Assembly (NCBI RefSeq): GCF_000315915.1
Contig: NC_020187.1
Coordinates: forward strand, 186,001 to 250,000
Reading direction: 5' to 3'
Source: Henningerozyma blattae CBS 6284
Taxonomy: Eukaryota > Ascomycota > Saccharomycetes > Saccharomycetales > Saccharomycetaceae
Length of the DNA stretch: 64,000 bases
Part shown: piece by piece, positions 41,542 to 51,911 of the stretch
Position numbering within the stretch: the first letter of the stretch is position 1
How the letters are laid out: each line of letters begins with the position of its first letter
Notes under the pieces: generated by a model
The model's database searches: none
What the model was told of the DNA's origin: nothing
The model's input: only the letters and a program-made list of their open reading frames with translations
Translations under genes and position numbers: made by a program

Positions 41542-43491
41542 ATGTTCCCGTATTCTCACGTGCTCGCAGGTAGCGTGCGTTCCGTGTATACAAGATTCCC
41601 ACAGTCTCACAGTCTTTTATTTGCCACTTGTGTGGCATGTCTCACTGGTTTTTTATTTGGGTTTTCTATAGCTTCGTTGACACCGTTATTACCTACAAAC
41701 GCTTATCGTCATTATTTCCATCATCCAGATTCTACAGCCTCGGGCGGGATCCAAGCTGCCAACTCTGCAGGCGCTGTCTTCGGATCATTATTATCACCAA
41801 GTGTTTCCGATGCTCTGGGTAGGAAATGTTCACTTCATGTAAGTTGCATATTATGGTGTATTGGTTGTGGCATTCAATCCGGTAGCACAGGCGTCGCCAT
41901 GCTTGTTGTGGGCCGTGTAATAGCCGGTGTTGGCATTGGGTTTGGTGTTGCAGCAGCTCCAATGTATTGTGTTGAGTTGGCTCCTCCAAGAGTTCGTGGT
42001 ACTGTTGTCGGGATCTTCCAACTAGCAGTCACTGCAGGCATTCTGGTACTGTTTTTCATTGGTTATGGATGTTCGTTTCTCCATTCAACAGCAGTATTCC
42101 GTGTCACTTGGGCCTTACAGATCGTCCCCGGAATCGCCGCCTTCTTTTTGATTTTCTTCATCCCGGAATCTCCAAGATGGCTGGCAAGTCATAGACGATG
42201 GGATGACGCGACGCAAATCATTTGTCGGATTGGCGAAACCAGATTGCTACGCAAACGGGATAACAGGAAAGAACAGATCTCCATGCAACTAGACGAGTTG
42301 AAAGATTATATCTTGACCGATCGCTACGCTGCAGTGTTCTCGTACCGTGATCTATTCAAACGCAAGACCATTATGAAAACAATCGTCGGATTTTGTTCGC
42401 AAATGTGGCAAGCCCTGTGTGGAATCAACATGATCATGTTCTACGTGACATATATTTTCCAGATGGCCGGCTACAAAGGATCCTCTCTTATCGTTGCCAG
42501 TTCCATCGAATGTATTTTGAATTTCGTCTTGACCATTCTCGTCCTCTTTGTATTGGATCGGATTGGAAGACGTCCCTTGCTTATCGTCGGCGGTATTTTC
42601 ATGTGCATTTTCATGTTCATCATAATGGCATTGCTGGTGTCGTTTTCTGTCCCGGCCCCCGAGGGCGGTTGGGAAGGTAATCCAACAATCACAATCTACA
42701 TCCCAGACCAACACAGCTCGGCGGCTAAAACCGTCATCGCCATGTCGTACCTCTTTGTCTGCACTTTCGCCACCACATGGGGTGTCGGAATCTGGATCTA
42801 CTACAACGAGATCTTCAACAACACTGAGCGCGCTAAGGGCACCGCGTTTTCCGTCTGTGGCAACTGGCTTTGCAATTTCGCCATCGCCCTCTTCATCCCT
42901 TCAAGTTTCAAATCCATCACTTGGAAAACGTATATCATCTTTGGAGTCTTTTGTTTTGTTCTGATAATCCATACTTTTCTCATGTTCCCTGAAACCAACA
43001 AAAAGACTCTTGAAGAAATAGATTTGATGTGGGACTCTCACATCCCGGCATGGAAGTCCACTCATTGGAAGCCAGAGGTCAAACAAATACAAGATCCCTG
43101 CGAATGCACCACTAAACAGGATTCCCCTACCCCGCCCATTATAGAAAAGCCTCAATCATTACATATTGAGAAACCTTTCGAAACTATACCTCATGTTATT
43201 TATAACGAACCACCTTTGGCTTATACTAACACCCAAGATACACCAATTAATGATACACTTCATGACACGTTTAACGACATGCATATTGCTATTCCTCATG
43301 GCTCATTTAACAACTCGCATCTTGCCATATCTCATGACACGTTCCCCGACATGACCGCTCACGTCTCCCCTCAAGTGTCTTCTAATGATTCACTTCTTGC
43401 CCCTATAACCTCCGCCAACAGAGGCAACATTACTAATGACGCATTTATCCTAAGTAATATTAAAATTCAACAGCTCTCCACTCCTTACTAA
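41542..43491 (+). CDS. HGT1-like hexose transporter homologue (second tandem copy)
   Basis: 649-aa sugar porter starting at ATG 41542, of the same Hgt1 type as its upstream neighbour: CVACLTGFLFGFSIAS, GRKCSLHVSC, FIPESPRWLASHRRWDD, GRRPLLIVGG and FPETNKKTLEEIDLMWDSHIPAW. Twelve membrane helices are expected up to about residue 495. The helix-7 motif is WQALCGIN (Gln290-Ala291), again lacking the second Gln. The C-terminal tail of about 140 residues contains loose repeats (HDTFNDMHIAIPHG, HDTFPDM). Codons are GC-richer than in most genes of the window. It is probably a high-affinity glucose transporter or a relative with altered substrate. This family is absent from S. cerevisiae but present in Kluyveromyces and several other yeasts. 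Confidence 0.88.
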   Translation: MFPYSHVLAGSVRSVYTRFPQSHSLLFATCVACLTGFLFGFSIASLTPLLPTNAYRHYFHHPDSTASGGIQAANSAGAVFGSLLSPSVSDALGRKCSLHVSCILWCIGCGIQSGSTGVAMLVVGRVIAGVGIGFGVAAAPMYCVELAPPRVRGTVVGIFQLAVTAGILVLFFIGYGCSFLHSTAVFRVTWALQIVPGIAAFFLIFFIPESPRWLASHRRWDDATQIICRIGETRLLRKRDNRKEQISMQLDELKDYILTDRYAAVFSYRDLFKRKTIMKTIVGFCSQMWQALCGINMIMFYVTYIFQMAGYKGSSLIVASSIECILNFVLTILVLFVLDRIGRRPLLIVGGIFMCIFMFIIMALLVSFSVPAPEGGWEGNPTITIYIPDQHSSAAKTVIAMSYLFVCTFATTWGVGIWIYYNEIFNNTERAKGTAFSVCGNWLCNFAIALFIPSSFKSITWKTYIIFGVFCFVLIIHTFLMFPETNKKTLEEIDLMWDSHIPAWKSTHWKPEVKQIQDPCECTTKQDSPTPPIIEKPQSLHIEKPFETIPHVIYNEPPLAYTNTQDTPINDTLHDTFNDMHIAIPHGSFNNSHLAISHDTFPDMTAHVSPQVSSNDSLLAPITSANRGNITNDAFILSNIKIQQLSTPY

Positions 43492-43724
43492 GCCGCATGC
43501 ACTTATATACCCCCCACTTTTTAATAGATTAATAAACTTTTTAAAATTATATATATATATATCCTAATGCTACTTTTTTTTTTCCACTAAAGAGTTTGCC
43601 CCTTGCCCCACAATTTTCAATTACATTTTCATTATATTTTGTGTTTTTTTATTAAAAAATTAACTATTGATATTTTGTCCTTAAAAGGCATTACATATTC
43701 GTATTATATAAAATGATGGTTTAA

Positions 43725-43742
43725 AGAGAGAGAGAGAGAGAG
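43725..43742. repeat. (AG)9 microsatellite
   Basis: AG dinucleotide tract in the 280-bp convergent spacer between the second HGT1-like gene and CWH43. Confidence 0.85.
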
Positions 43743-43771
43743 ATGCCTTCATACATCTTGGCGTGTGCCTT

Positions 43772-46700
43772 CTATTGGGAATAGAAGTATCGTGGCTTAT
43801 CAAATACATGATAATAATGGCCCCTTTCACCTTCTCCTAAAAACATATCAGGGAATTTGAACTCTCCATTATTCAAATCTTCCACTCTATTATTCTCATA
43901 TATAGAATCCCCATAAGATTTCAATTGTTCATCATCAAGAACTTGAAACTTACCAACTTGCAATTCAGTATCAGTTATAGTACCCCTGGAGACTCTACAG
44001 TACCCAACTCTTTTAATATTCTTAAATAATATATATTCACACCATCTATCATCATCACTTGGATCAATATCATGCATACCAGATTTTTCACCCACATATG
44101 TATTATAGTTACCTTCATGGGGATCCACAACCAAATAACTTAATAAGAAACTTGGTCTATCACTCTTACCCATGATTTCAGCTAATGCTAAACTTTGTAA
44201 TCTACGATCTTCTTCATCTTCTTCTTGTCCACTATGGAAAACAAATACATCAACTAGTATATCATCATAAGTCTTTAAAGTAGCATGGATAGCTGGTGCT
44301 AATTCTCCAACTGGTGAAGGTAATAAATAATGAGTACTGTTAACAATCGGGAATTTAGAAAATAATGCACACCCCCATGTATGTTTGTTTGGGCCAGGTC
44401 CGAAATCAGAATACATGTTAAGATCATGTGCCATCTTTGCAGTTAAATCTCTATTACCCATGGTAATTCTTTGAGTATCCGTTTCTAATATACCAAATAC
44501 ATCCAATTCCATATCTTTGATTAATTCAATCATCCGATCTTCAGATGCCCACATATCATTATCTAATCCAAAATGAATAGTCCAAATACCAGCTGTAATA
44601 ATCTTGGAATCTGGATGGTATGGTTGTGGTACACCAGTAGGTCTAATATCATAAACAAATTTAATAATACTTATTAAAATAATCGAAGTCACAATTGCAA
44701 TGTTTCTTACAAATTTAATGGAATAATACGAATTGGTCTTGTCTTTTAGTTGAGGGACAGATAATCCGTTCCCTTTGTTAATAATTGATCCAAATATAAT
44801 CATCATAGATGCAAGACATAAAACAACATATAACCTTTCCCTCAATACCCAACCTAATGGAACAAAGGCATATGCAACGGTCCAAACATGTCCTAAAACG
44901 AAAATATCATAGGTAATACCAGCCACAACAAATACCCATAGAGATTCAATTTGACTTGCAATCGATATATAAGATGGAATAAACCAAATAATAGAAATCA
45001 CATATGGTAACCCACCAGTAACATATTTAGTCCATTCAGTCACTTGAGGTAATGATAATGAGATAGTACTAATAATCAACATAATACATGGAATGAAAGT
45101 ACATCTAGTAAATTTTAAAGATGAAACAGTGGCACCTAGCATAACAACACATGTCAGAGCAGACCATGGCCAAGCTAATGGCCCATGTTTCCCATCATGG
45201 AAACCTTCCCAAGACCAATAGATTATAGTAGATGCATCTGTTAATAATTGATGAATGGAAAAAAATAGACAACCAAATCCTAATCCAAAAAATAGTTTCT
45301 TGAAGAAATTAAACTTTTGAGGTTTTTGAGAAGGTGAAACAGTTTCGTTAGATTCAACAAAATTAATTGCATTGACATTTGGAGCCAATAAACCTACGAT
45401 TGTGGCTATAATTATAGCAGTCTTATTAATACCACCGTTGGATTCTCTCATGATGGCCCATGTTGGATTGGTAGAATAAAATCCCATCTTTAAAACTACT
45501 GAAATGACTAAACCAAGTAACCAACAAATAGCAAATGATGAATTAGTACGTGAATTTTTAATTGATTTCAAATTTAATATAAAACTAGCAAAACAAATAA
45601 CAACACCAATTGAAAGTACAGAGATTCTAGATTCTGGAACATCAACTAAATATGCTCCCAAAGTAATTAAATTGCCAATCAATGTACCATATTGATAAAT
45701 AATAGTGGGAACAATGGGGAAGGCTAATATTATACAACCAACATAACTTAAAATGCTAATTTCATAACCAGAGATACCCATGTACCATAATGGGAAATGC
45801 CAAACAACACAAGCTAAAGAAGTTACATGAGACCAAAAAAAGAAGGAATTAGTAGTATTCACAGCAATATACAATAAAGAGTCATAAGTGGTAGTTGAGT
45901 TAATTGGGTGTAATAATTGATATTCTTGAGATTCAAATACAATCTCCAATTCATCTTCATCATTATTGTCGTCATGTTTTTTATTAATTGTGGCAGAGTG
46001 TTCAATGACATTTTCTTCTTCATTATCATGTTTAGTTTCTGTAAAAGAAGCAGTAGTTGATGTTGAAGTTTCATCTTTAACAGGTGAATCTGTACTAGCC
46101 GATTTGGTAGTAGTTTTAACATTTTTGGAATCTGAATCTTTTGTCTTATTAATAGAAATTCCTTTTGATGAACCTGAAGTTAAATCAATAGCAAACTCGA
46201 AAGCTTTGAAATCTTCATAGGCCAAGTAATCAAATGCAACATCTAAAATGATTAAAGACCATTCAAAATATGCATAAATGGAATATGCCCCTGCAACATG
46301 ATGGATTTGGTGTTGGATGAACCAATAAGCTAAGGGAAACATTGTGAAAAAGAATAAAGATGCAGCAATAATGTGCTGTTTTCTTTTATTGACAGATTGA
46401 CGTGAAATGCAAATATCCCATGGAATAGTTAACAGTATGTAAAGGAACATGAATATATCGTGTGTATCATGATCATCTGTGCTTGTGATGTAGACCCAAC
46501 CACCACAACTAACAGTTCTAACAAAACCGACAATTGCAGTGAATAATGAGCCATGCAAATAGTAGTGTCCAATCAATAATAGGAATCTTGGGAAAGAACA
46601 AACAGCGATTAGGATTTGGAATAAAGATCTTTCTGGGTATCTGTCACCAATAGTAGCCGATACACTTGGGAACCACTCGTCAGGGTAGCCGTAGTGTGCA

Positions 46701-46816
46701 TTAGTGACAATTTTGTGGAAATGTAAAGAATATCCAACTATTAAAGCGGTTGTGAATGCCATTGCGGCACAAACTGTGTGCATTATCGGTATAAATCCCC
46801 CATTAATCCTTATCAT
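43772..46816 (-). CDS. CWH43: Cwh43, ceramide remodelling of GPI anchors
   Basis: Cwh43 is a multispanning ER/plasma-membrane protein that exchanges the lipid part of GPI anchors for ceramide. The product is 1014 aa (953 in S. cerevisiae). The N-terminal ~240 residues with several helices correspond to the PGAP2/FRAG1-like part ([34 protein letters not shown]). A charged loop follows (about 225-300). A second polytopic region is followed by a C-terminal endonuclease/exonuclease/phosphatase-like domain from about residue 745 ([37 protein letters not shown]). It lies beyond CTO1 as expected from chromosome III order; the HGT1-like genes separate the two. Confidence 0.93.
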   Translation of the reverse strand: MIRINGGFIPIMHTVCAAMAFTTALIVGYSLHFHKIVTNAHYGYPDEWFPSVSATIGDRYPERSLFQILIAVCSFPRFLLLIGHYYLHGSLFTAIVGFVRTVSCGGWVYITSTDDHDTHDIFMFLYILLTIPWDICISRQSVNKRKQHIIAASLFFFTMFPLAYWFIQHQIHHVAGAYSIYAYFEWSLIILDVAFDYLAYEDFKAFEFAIDLTSGSSKGISINKTKDSDSKNVKTTTKSASTDSPVKDETSTSTTASFTETKHDNEEENVIEHSATINKKHDDNNDEDELEIVFESQEYQLLHPINSTTTYDSLLYIAVNTTNSFFFWSHVTSLACVVWHFPLWYMGISGYEISILSYVGCIILAFPIVPTIIYQYGTLIGNLITLGAYLVDVPESRISVLSIGVVICFASFILNLKSIKNSRTNSSFAICWLLGLVISVVLKMGFYSTNPTWAIMRESNGGINKTAIIIATIVGLLAPNVNAINFVESNETVSPSQKPQKFNFFKKLFFGLGFGCLFFSIHQLLTDASTIIYWSWEGFHDGKHGPLAWPWSALTCVVMLGATVSSLKFTRCTFIPCIMLIISTISLSLPQVTEWTKYVTGGLPYVISIIWFIPSYISIASQIESLWVFVVAGITYDIFVLGHVWTVAYAFVPLGWVLRERLYVVLCLASMMIIFGSIINKGNGLSVPQLKDKTNSYYSIKFVRNIAIVTSIILISIIKFVYDIRPTGVPQPYHPDSKIITAGIWTIHFGLDNDMWASEDRMIELIKDMELDVFGILETDTQRITMGNRDLTAKMAHDLNMYSDFGPGPNKHTWGCALFSKFPIVNSTHYLLPSPVGELAPAIHATLKTYDDILVDVFVFHSGQEEDEEDRRLQSLALAEIMGKSDRPSFLLSYLVVDPHEGNYNTYVGEKSGMHDIDPSDDDRWCEYILFKNIKRVGYCRVSRGTITDTELQVGKFQVLDDEQLKSYGDSIYENNRVEDLNNGEFKFPDMFLGEGERGHYYHVFDKPRYFYSQ

Positions 46817-47450
46817 CTTTAAGGATATGTATTATATTTTTAAACAATAAAATCTTAAGTTTTTTTATTTTACAAACTTGAGGAGAAATATAATATATAA
46901 AAATTGTTGGAAAGATATTATTATGACCACCTAAAGAATTAAAAAGAAAAAAAAAAAACTAAATAAAAATAAAAGAATGATCTTTAATTGTAAATATCAT
47001 TAAGAAAGAAAATAAAAAATCTGTATAATAAGAATGTAATCTATTGTCTGTACCAATAAGCCAATTGTTTGCGAGAGAACTAATGTAATCTTAGTTCTAA
47101 CCATCATTATTCCGAGAGTTCTTGGATACTGAGGGATTCACGAAATTTCAAATTTTATCTCCAATTTCAATTTTTTTTAAAAAAAAAAATTGTACATATA
47201 AGAAATTCCTGTTCGGGAAATATACCGAGGCTGAATATGAATGAGAGTGTTATAAGAATGTGAATGAATAATGAAAGAATAGATAAATTATATTTGTTTA
47301 AATAATAGATGTTGAAAATGCAAAAAATTAATAATACAGAAAGTATATAATTTTAAGTATGTTTATAATATGTAGATACTAAAAGTACAATATCATATAT
47401 GCTGTATAATAAAAAATGATAAATGAAGAATATATTAGGATAATAAAATT
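46817..47450. other. CWH43 upstream region and HAP1 3' region
   Basis: 634 bp of AT-rich sequence between two genes on the minus strand. Poly(A)/poly(T) runs near 46947-46963 and 47171-47190 are the only features I see. Confidence 0.5.
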
Positions 47451-50400
47451 TTAATTCCAATCTTGAAACTCAGAGCCAGTAAACTCAGCTAGATTCTCAA
47501 AAAGTGGTAAAAGCCTGTTATTATTTGTGAAATCAAATAATTGCGAATTTTGACCATTTTGTTGATATCTGTCGTTACTTGTGATTATATTATACCTGTT
47601 TGTTGAATCTGGTGGGGATGGGGTCAAACTACTAGTATCACTATTAGAAGAACATATATTTCCATTTTTATTTAATTGTTGACTGGTATTAGTTATTCCT
47701 GAAATAGGCGCATTAGTACTATCAGAAAGGAACTCCTGCGTACTAGAGTGTACTAACCTAGAATTTTGTGAATTGTTATTTAAAGTGCCTACTGTGTTCA
47801 TAACAGAGCTATTTAATCCTACTGCTTCACAAAAATTATTGGGATTAACCATTAAACGGTTAAAATTAAAATTATCTTGTAAAAATCCTTCAAAATCGAA
47901 GTTGTTATTACCATGTTGAGTAAATTTAACGGATAAAGGTGTCGATACTGGTGAATCAGTTTTGGGAGTTGATACCGCAGTTCCAATAGAATAGGAGTTC
48001 GGAGTTGTAATTCTTGAGGAGTTAGGCCTGGGGGCTGAGCTAACAGTAACTTGTGAGTAAGGTGATGGAACAGATGATACAATTGGTGGGTGTATCTGTT
48101 GTTGCTGTTGTTGGTTGTGAGACTGGTAAGAGATATGTGGTGGGGGCATCGTTGTAGCAGGCTGGGTTGAATTGTTATTGTGAATATATCCAATTGTTGA
48201 TGGAGTTTTCATTGATGAATCTTGGATTGACCCCGATAAGTTACAGGCTATCCTTTTCAGAGGAGGTAGTGGTTCGATATGATGGTTTTGTTGACCAATG
48301 CTACCATTAGCCGATTTCTGGGTAAACAGAGGAGCATTTTCGGAACTTAAATTTAATAGGCTTCCAATAGTGCTTGTATTTTTCTTTTGAATAATATTTG
48401 GACTATAAGTAGTGGGAGAATATTGGCTAGCCCTGTATGTTGGAGTAACCCTTAATGGTATACTGGTTCTATTATGGGGCTGCTGCAAATAGGGAGGTGA
48501 ATTTTGTTGTGATTTTAGTTGAGTTGAAGCTGGAGAATAATATTGTTGAGAGATGCCTGGAGTTCTCAATTTCTCGGGATTAGAGGTATAATCAAAATGA
48601 ATAGGAGGTGATGTACTTTGAGGTTCTGTAACTGATAATTTTCTTTTCTTAATATTATCGAGGTAAGAAGGTGCGGAGGGATTTAAATTTGGAGATAGTG
48701 CTTCGTATATTCCATTACTATTAAAAGTAACAGGTTTATAACTTTTTACTGCTAGTAAATGCTCAGATGAGACATTTGGCATTGAAGTACTATTTTTAAA
48801 ATATATCTGAGGGGGAGTATGAGAAATAGATGATGATCCAGTAACGGTTGTTAAGTTCTTAATAGATAAGGATCTAGTAGGTTCTCTATTAGGAGATGAG
48901 TTGTTAGGGTGGGGTATATGTTGATAAAGACTTGTGTAGCTTGAAGAATTTGAATTAATATATTTAATAGGTGGAAAACTTTTATCATTAGTTGAAACTG
49001 ATTTATTTTGTGAAATAATCGTTGGGCGCTGATAGTCAGTAGTGTCTTCAAGTGTATTATCCATGCTTGATTGTTTCAGTAATGTAATAAAAAATGTTGT
49101 TAGCTGCATCAATTTCCTAGCAGCTGCATAGCTATTAGATAATGATTTTGTTAATTGGTAAAATAAATTTAATTTCTCCATTAATATACCGGATAAGAAC
49201 GGTTCTGATAAGTTTAAGTGAATTGGAGATAATGTCATATACTTCTGCAAAATTTCGTGTTTCTCATTCTGTGAGTGAATTTTCTCCTTTGTCTTTGGGT
49301 TTGGTAATACAAAATTTTGTTCATTTGGAAAATCTGGAAGTGGACCAGAAGTAGCTCTTAATATTATACAAATAAAAACTTGCAGTGATCTATTAGCCAT
49401 ATCTAAACAATGGGGAGTTAAAATGAACCTACTAAAGGCAAATAAGGAGTTTTTCTTAGTGATATTGTAATTAGTGAAAAAGATAAAGCAATTTTGAAAA
49501 TTATCCATTGATAAATTTAAAGTCTGTTGAGCATAATATTCAGTTAGATTGAGGGTCGATGCACCATGGCTACCTAATGCCTCGTAATGAGTGAATAGAA
49601 GATAATTTAATAAATACAGAACTGATCTTAATGTTAGATGCTTGGAAAAAAATACTGCCCTTGTAGCTTGTTGATGGTTTGCAGATACATCAATTCTTTT
49701 TATTGTAGATGTTGAGCCAGTGTCACTGGTAATTGTTTCATTTGGATGAATATTATCAACTTTTGTTTGCCCATAGCTCAATAGGTCATCCAAAGGAGGT
49801 AATTGGTAATTTTCGTCAATAGCAGTGATATTATCATTTAAGTTTAAGGCACCTTCATTTTGATATAGCAACCCATTGTCCACTAATGAATTAATAATTT
49901 CTTTGATAGGCCTTTTAGCCAAAATTAAATCGTTTAATGCAGAAATTAAAATTTCCAATTCTTTTCTTGTTACATCTTTTGCCTTAGATACATTCAGAAT
50001 TTGATTTAGAACAGAAATTATACATAAATCAATTTGAAAAAATAATGAAAAATTTTTAACAATAAGCAATTCTTTAATATCACGTACATAGTCAATTTTT
50101 GAAGATGCAGGTAGCTTTGTATCGCTGAAATCATGTAAGTTCCTCAAATTTCTTGGAGTACCCAATTGTAAGGATTGTTGGATATCTAATGAAACAATAT
50201 AGTACCATGTTTTTCTCCAAGAATGCTTATATCTTTCAGGGGAATATGACCTAGAATTTACAGTTCCTGTTGCTGTGTTCATTGAGGGAGATTCTGTATT
50301 ATGCGATACTTCTGGGTGATGCGAAGAAATACTGCTGGAAAGTTGAGGAAAGTTATCTGGATCTCTATGCAGACCACAAGAAAATGCCATTTGAATTATT

Positions 50401-51911
50401 GACGATAGTAAAACTTGGTGAACATCCTGGAGATTATTGTTTGTTGCTGAAGAGGTTGGTGATGGTGACTCTTTTGGTAGAGATTTTGTTTTAATATCTT
50501 CAGATGTAGCTGCGTCTAAAGTGCTTGAATCATTTGTTGATAACAAATATAACTTAAAAAAAATGGCAAATTGTACGGTAGATAAATTAATATTATCATT
50601 TGATATAGTTCTTAATTCGTCAAATTTAATTAGTTTATGAGCAGCAAGCTCAATAGCTTCCGAAGATATTTCGTAGTTCACTAAAATGTGCTCATCTTTT
50701 GAAATATAAGGTTTCTGGTTTATTGAGGTGGAAATATTTCTCTCTTTATAATATTCTTTTGGTAATTTTATTTTGTAGGAATTCGAAGGCAACGACAGCC
50801 AAGTAAGTCTTAAAATTATTATTAAAATTGCGAAGTTATAAAAATCAGAAGATTTGCGCAGTTTAATTGAAGAAACATCTATTGAATTAGTGGAAGTATT
50901 AGATGTTGGCTTGATACTAGATGAGTTATCGTTGCTAGGACTGTGATGTGAGTTAGGATGGATATCTAGGATTATAGCAATGGAATGCTTAAAAGAGACC
51001 TCATCCAAAATTGGAATAATAGAATATAAATGTTTGAAAAATCTATCTAAAAAGAGCTGAATAATGTTCTTAGGAGGTAGTAGTTTAACTATTGCTGTTA
51101 AAGGATCTTTAAATGATAGGTTCGAAGGGTTATTTTTTGCTAAGATGGATTTAGATGATGATGATGAAGGACCAGGTACTTGTATTGGAGGAGACTCACT
51201 AAATACACTTGAAGTGTGGAGATTATTTTTCATGGTTTTTATATTATTAGTAACACATTTGTTATTTCTATTAGACCATTCCATAAAAGCTCCTTGCATC
51301 ATAAATATTTGATTCCATAAGACTTTTAAGTAAGGATCACCCCTCATCATAGCCATCCAGTGTGTTACCCCTAGGTGAACAATTGATTTTGGTCTAATAT
51401 GTAAAATTGCAAATTGTTTTGTTATATCAATGTGATCGATTACTGAACTAGTCTTTTTTTCATTTTTTTTCTTAGATAATATTATTGATGTAGTAGTATC
51501 ACTATTATTGCTGGTGTCAAATGATGAATCTGAAGAATCGTGTGAATCATTACTATCCGATGGCAATTCGATAGGTTCAGAATGACCAGTGGTATCAGTA
51601 TGGTCTGCCTTGGAATTATAGTCTGGATTATTATTATAAGAAGCAGTAGTTGTAGCTGAAGCTAGAGCATCTTCCAATAGTTTAACCCTTTCACGTAATT
51701 GTTTCAATTCAACATCTCTATTAATAATTAGTTCAGCTTCTTGGGCCCAGCTTTGTTCCATATAGTGGCATAAATGACTCATTCCAGTTTTTGTACATTG
51801 TACACAATAAGGATGCGTTTTGTCACATTTGACCTTTCTTTTTCTACAAATAGTGCAACTAAGAGGAATCCTATTGCGCTTTCTTTTTGGTCTTTCAGTT
51901 TGTTTGTTCAT
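47451..51911 (-). CDS. HAP1: Hap1 (Cyp1) zinc-cluster regulator homologue without heme-regulatory motifs
   Basis: Hap1 activates respiratory and sterol genes in response to heme and oxygen. The 1486-aa product (S. cerevisiae 1502) starts at ATG 51911. Its Zn2Cys6 cluster uses Cys19, 22, 29, 36, 39 and 48 within a near-identical RKRNRIPLSCTICRKRKVKC context and is followed by the conserved LCHYMEQSWAQEAE and a coiled coil (about 66-90). The Hap1 middle regions are clear: VHLGVTHWMAMMRGDPYLKVLW, FFKHLYSIIPILDE, FSCGLHRDPDNFPQLS and LRNLHDFSDTKLPASSKIDYVRD. An acidic C-terminal end (FENLAEFTGSEFQDWN) probably activates. I find no Cys-Pro dipeptide in the whole protein, so all of the heme-regulatory motifs (KCP[VI]DH type) are missing. 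It neighbours MCP2, as in S. cerevisiae chromosome XII. Confidence 0.93.
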   Translation of the reverse strand: MNKQTERPKRKRNRIPLSCTICRKRKVKCDKTHPYCVQCTKTGMSHLCHYMEQSWAQEAELIINRDVELKQLRERVKLLEDALASATTTASYNNNPDYNSKADHTDTTGHSEPIELPSDSNDSHDSSDSSFDTSNNSDTTTSIILSKKKNEKKTSSVIDHIDITKQFAILHIRPKSIVHLGVTHWMAMMRGDPYLKVLWNQIFMMQGAFMEWSNRNNKCVTNNIKTMKNNLHTSSVFSESPPIQVPGPSSSSSKSILAKNNPSNLSFKDPLTAIVKLLPPKNIIQLFLDRFFKHLYSIIPILDEVSFKHSIAIILDIHPNSHHSPSNDNSSSIKPTSNTSTNSIDVSSIKLRKSSDFYNFAILIIILRLTWLSLPSNSYKIKLPKEYYKERNISTSINQKPYISKDEHILVNYEISSEAIELAAHKLIKFDELRTISNDNINLSTVQFAIFFKLYLLSTNDSSTLDAATSEDIKTKSLPKESPSPTSSATNNNLQDVHQVLLSSIIQMAFSCGLHRDPDNFPQLSSSISSHHPEVSHNTESPSMNTATGTVNSRSYSPERYKHSWRKTWYYIVSLDIQQSLQLGTPRNLRNLHDFSDTKLPASSKIDYVRDIKELLIVKNFSLFFQIDLCIISVLNQILNVSKAKDVTRKELEILISALNDLILAKRPIKEIINSLVDNGLLYQNEGALNLNDNITAIDENYQLPPLDDLLSYGQTKVDNIHPNETITSDTGSTSTIKRIDVSANHQQATRAVFFSKHLTLRSVLYLLNYLLFTHYEALGSHGASTLNLTEYYAQQTLNLSMDNFQNCFIFFTNYNITKKNSLFAFSRFILTPHCLDMANRSLQVFICIILRATSGPLPDFPNEQNFVLPNPKTKEKIHSQNEKHEILQKYMTLSPIHLNLSEPFLSGILMEKLNLFYQLTKSLSNSYAAARKLMQLTTFFITLLKQSSMDNTLEDTTDYQRPTIISQNKSVSTNDKSFPPIKYINSNSSSYTSLYQHIPHPNNSSPNREPTRSLSIKNLTTVTGSSSISHTPPQIYFKNSTSMPNVSSEHLLAVKSYKPVTFNSNGIYEALSPNLNPSAPSYLDNIKKRKLSVTEPQSTSPPIHFDYTSNPEKLRTPGISQQYYSPASTQLKSQQNSPPYLQQPHNRTSIPLRVTPTYRASQYSPTTYSPNIIQKKNTSTIGSLLNLSSENAPLFTQKSANGSIGQQNHHIEPLPPLKRIACNLSGSIQDSSMKTPSTIGYIHNNNSTQPATTMPPPHISYQSHNQQQQQQIHPPIVSSVPSPYSQVTVSSAPRPNSSRITTPNSYSIGTAVSTPKTDSPVSTPLSVKFTQHGNNNFDFEGFLQDNFNFNRLMVNPNNFCEAVGLNSSVMNTVGTLNNNSQNSRLVHSSTQEFLSDSTNAPISGITNTSQQLNKNGNICSSNSDTSSLTPSPPDSTNRYNIITSNDRYQQNGQNSQLFDFTNNNRLLPLFENLAEFTGSEFQDWN

